44,651 nucleotides of DNA from an uncultured Alphaproteobacteria bacterium (GTDB lineage Bacteria > Pseudomonadota > Alphaproteobacteria > UBA6615). The translations under genes were made by a program, and so were the position numbers. Positions 43,585 through 44,651 of this stretch are shown piece by piece. The notes beneath the pieces are model-generated. The model worked only from the letters and a program-made list of their open reading frames with translations. It did not search any database and had not been told where the DNA came from. Position 1 is the stretch's first letter, and each line of letters opens with the position of its first letter. The stretch covers positions 1 to 44,651 of the forward strand of contig CALSML010000024.1 of the NCBI GenBank assembly GCA_943787445.1, written 5' to 3'.

Positions 43585-44651
43585 CGGCAAAATCCACGAA
43601 GTCACGATCAAGCGGCTTGGCTTGCGCGGTGACGGCATCGGCAAAAGCCCTGACGGCCAGTTGTATATTGCCGGTGCCTTGCCCGGTGAGGCCGTGCGCG
43701 CACGAATTGGCGCCAAGCGCGCGGATGGGTTTGCCGCGAGCCTGGAAGAGATTGTTGTCACTTCGGAGCATCGGGTGACGGCCCCCTGTCCCCATTTCGG
43801 GACCTGTGGTGGCTGTGCGACCCAGACACTGGACGATGCAAGTTACGAAGCCTGGAAGCAGGAGATGGTGGTCTCGGCCGTCAAACGTGCGGGGCTGAAC
43901 CCGGCTCTGGTGGCCCCGATGGTGCGCACCGCCTCGGATGGCCGCCGCCGGGCGGAATTTGCCGCCTTTCGCCCGCGCGCGAAGAATTCGAAGACCTTCT
44001 TCGGCTTTCATGGCCGGGCGAGCCATCAAATCGTCAATCTGGACACCTGTCTGATCGTGCGCCCGACGATCGCGGCCCTGATCCCGAAGTTGCGCGAAGT
44101 CCTGTCGGATGTCGTGCCGCCGGGCGCCAGCTGGGATGTGCTGGTGACGGAGGTCGACAATGGTCTTGATCTGCAGATCACCGCCAATCATTCGCCCGGG
44201 CCGGATGCAAGTATGGCGCTGGCGATGTTTGCCGAATCCGAAGATCTCGCCCGGGTGTCCTGGCTGGCCAATGATGGCGTGGAGCCGATTGCCATGCGGC
44301 GTACGCCGACCCTTGATCTTTCCGGCACCGTGATCGAGGTGCCGCCGGGTGCCTTCCTGCAGGCCAGCGCCGAAGCCGAGCGTTTGCTGTCCGGGCTGGT
44401 GTGCGCGGCGGTGCAGGGGTCCACGAAAATCGCCGATCTCTATTGCGGGGTGGGCACCTTTGCCCTGCCGCTGGCCGCCGCCGGGGCCAATGTCTTTGCG
44501 GTCGATGGTGCCGGCCCTGCCGTGGAGGCGATGGCGCGGGGCGCGGGCAAAGCGGGCTTTGGCGGCCGGATCAAGACCGAAATCCGCGATCTGGTGCGCC
44601 GGCCGATGATGGCAGCTGATCTGAAATTCACCGAGACCGTGGTTTTTGATC
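43574..44651 (+). CDS. TrmA/RlmD-type RNA m5U methyltransferase (partial, 3' end outside the window)
   Basis: About 359 residues are visible from ATG 43574 or 43577, overlapping the tlyA stop. N-terminal TRAM-like segment: IHEVTIKRLGLRGDGIGKSP with LYIAGALPGEAVRARI. An iron-sulfur cluster motif follows, APCPHFGTCGGCATQTL (C-x5-C-x2-C), with the fourth ligand in NLDTCLIVRP. The SAM-binding domain begins IADLYCGVGTFALPLAAAGA. This layout is RlmC/RlmD/TrmA-like, which methylate uridine C5 in 23S rRNA or tRNA. The catalytic cysteine region lies beyond the window. The frame is open from start to the last base. Which RNA is modified cannot be told. The link to tlyA suggests rRNA. Confidence 0.9.
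   Translation, partial: MMSSGKIHEVTIKRLGLRGDGIGKSPDGQLYIAGALPGEAVRARIGAKRADGFAASLEEIVVTSEHRVTAPCPHFGTCGGCATQTLDDASYEAWKQEMVVSAVKRAGLNPALVAPMVRTASDGRRRAEFAAFRPRAKNSKTFFGFHGRASHQIVNLDTCLIVRPTIAALIPKLREVLSDVVPPGASWDVLVTEVDNGLDLQITANHSPGPDASMALAMFAESEDLARVSWLANDGVEPIAMRRTPTLDLSGTVIEVPPGAFLQASAEAERLLSGLVCAAVQGSTKIADLYCGVGTFALPLAAAGANVFAVDGAGPAVEAMARGAGKAGFGGRIKTEIRDLVRRPMMAADLKFTETVVFD

Overview
The window looks like an alphaproteobacterial chromosome. The G+C content is high outside 3.5-7.4 kb. A run of acetoin-type deacetylase, xseB, ispA and dxs, with tlyA and a TrmA/RlmD-type RNA methyltransferase further on, is a familiar alphaproteobacterial arrangement. I cannot place it to order or genus. 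CDS starts were chosen from ATG/GTG codons with a Shine-Dalgarno-like stretch where one is visible.

Layout. (1) 1-3.5 kb: mobile-element debris. An IS3-family fragment is nested in the end of a second IS, which itself interrupts a methyltransferase gene. Then follow a complete cytochrome P450 and a broken family-21-like glycosyltransferase, all on the minus strand. (2) 3.5-7.47 kb: an AT-richer integrative element with a membrane-anchored Sel1-repeat protein, a broken gene with motifs like the palm of family A DNA polymerases, and an intact tyrosine recombinase. The recombinase lies beside a sequence resembling a tRNA 3' end followed by a terminator, probably the right attachment site. (3) 7.5-28.5 kb: a catabolic and accessory region. 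It holds two HpcH/HpaI aldolases, two TauE/SafE permeases, an HMG-CoA-lyase-like enzyme, an SDR, a complete IS3-family element, a DprE1-like flavin oxidase, a CoA thioesterase, a SprT-like protein, a sulfurtransferase, an Old Yellow Enzyme, a bicupin, a DUF3179 protein, a maleylacetate-reductase/3-oxoadipyl-CoA-thiolase pair, a YciI protein, a PA14 protein, a flavin monooxygenase and a SnoaL-like protein. (4) 28.5-34.3 kb: an RND efflux operon. Its adaptor gene appears to encode four EF-hand loops ahead of the adaptor proper, and a glycine-rich protein follows the pump. (5) 34.4-44.65 kb: the deacetylase, xseB, ispA, dxs (isoprenoid precursor synthesis), then a Na+/H+ antiporter, a small secreted Lys/Met-rich protein, an FMN hydroxyacid dehydrogenase and a 3-hydroxyisobutyrate-dehydrogenase-like gene, then tlyA and the RNA methyltransferase cut by the window end.

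A striking property is damage. At least twelve genes between 2.3 and 34.3 kb carry single-base indels, often in homopolymers, and/or premature stops, several of them where tryptophan is expected. I see no lesion between 34.4 and 44.65 kb. This is either genuine decay of an accessory region or residual long-read consensus error, and the sequence alone cannot settle it. I list these loci as pseudogenes with the reconstructed span and give the position of each lesion.

The most unusual observations are the EF-hand/RND-adaptor fusion, the polymerase-like gene on the integrative element, the nested insertion sequences, and the split of the dxs-tlyA neighbourhood by an inserted four-gene block.
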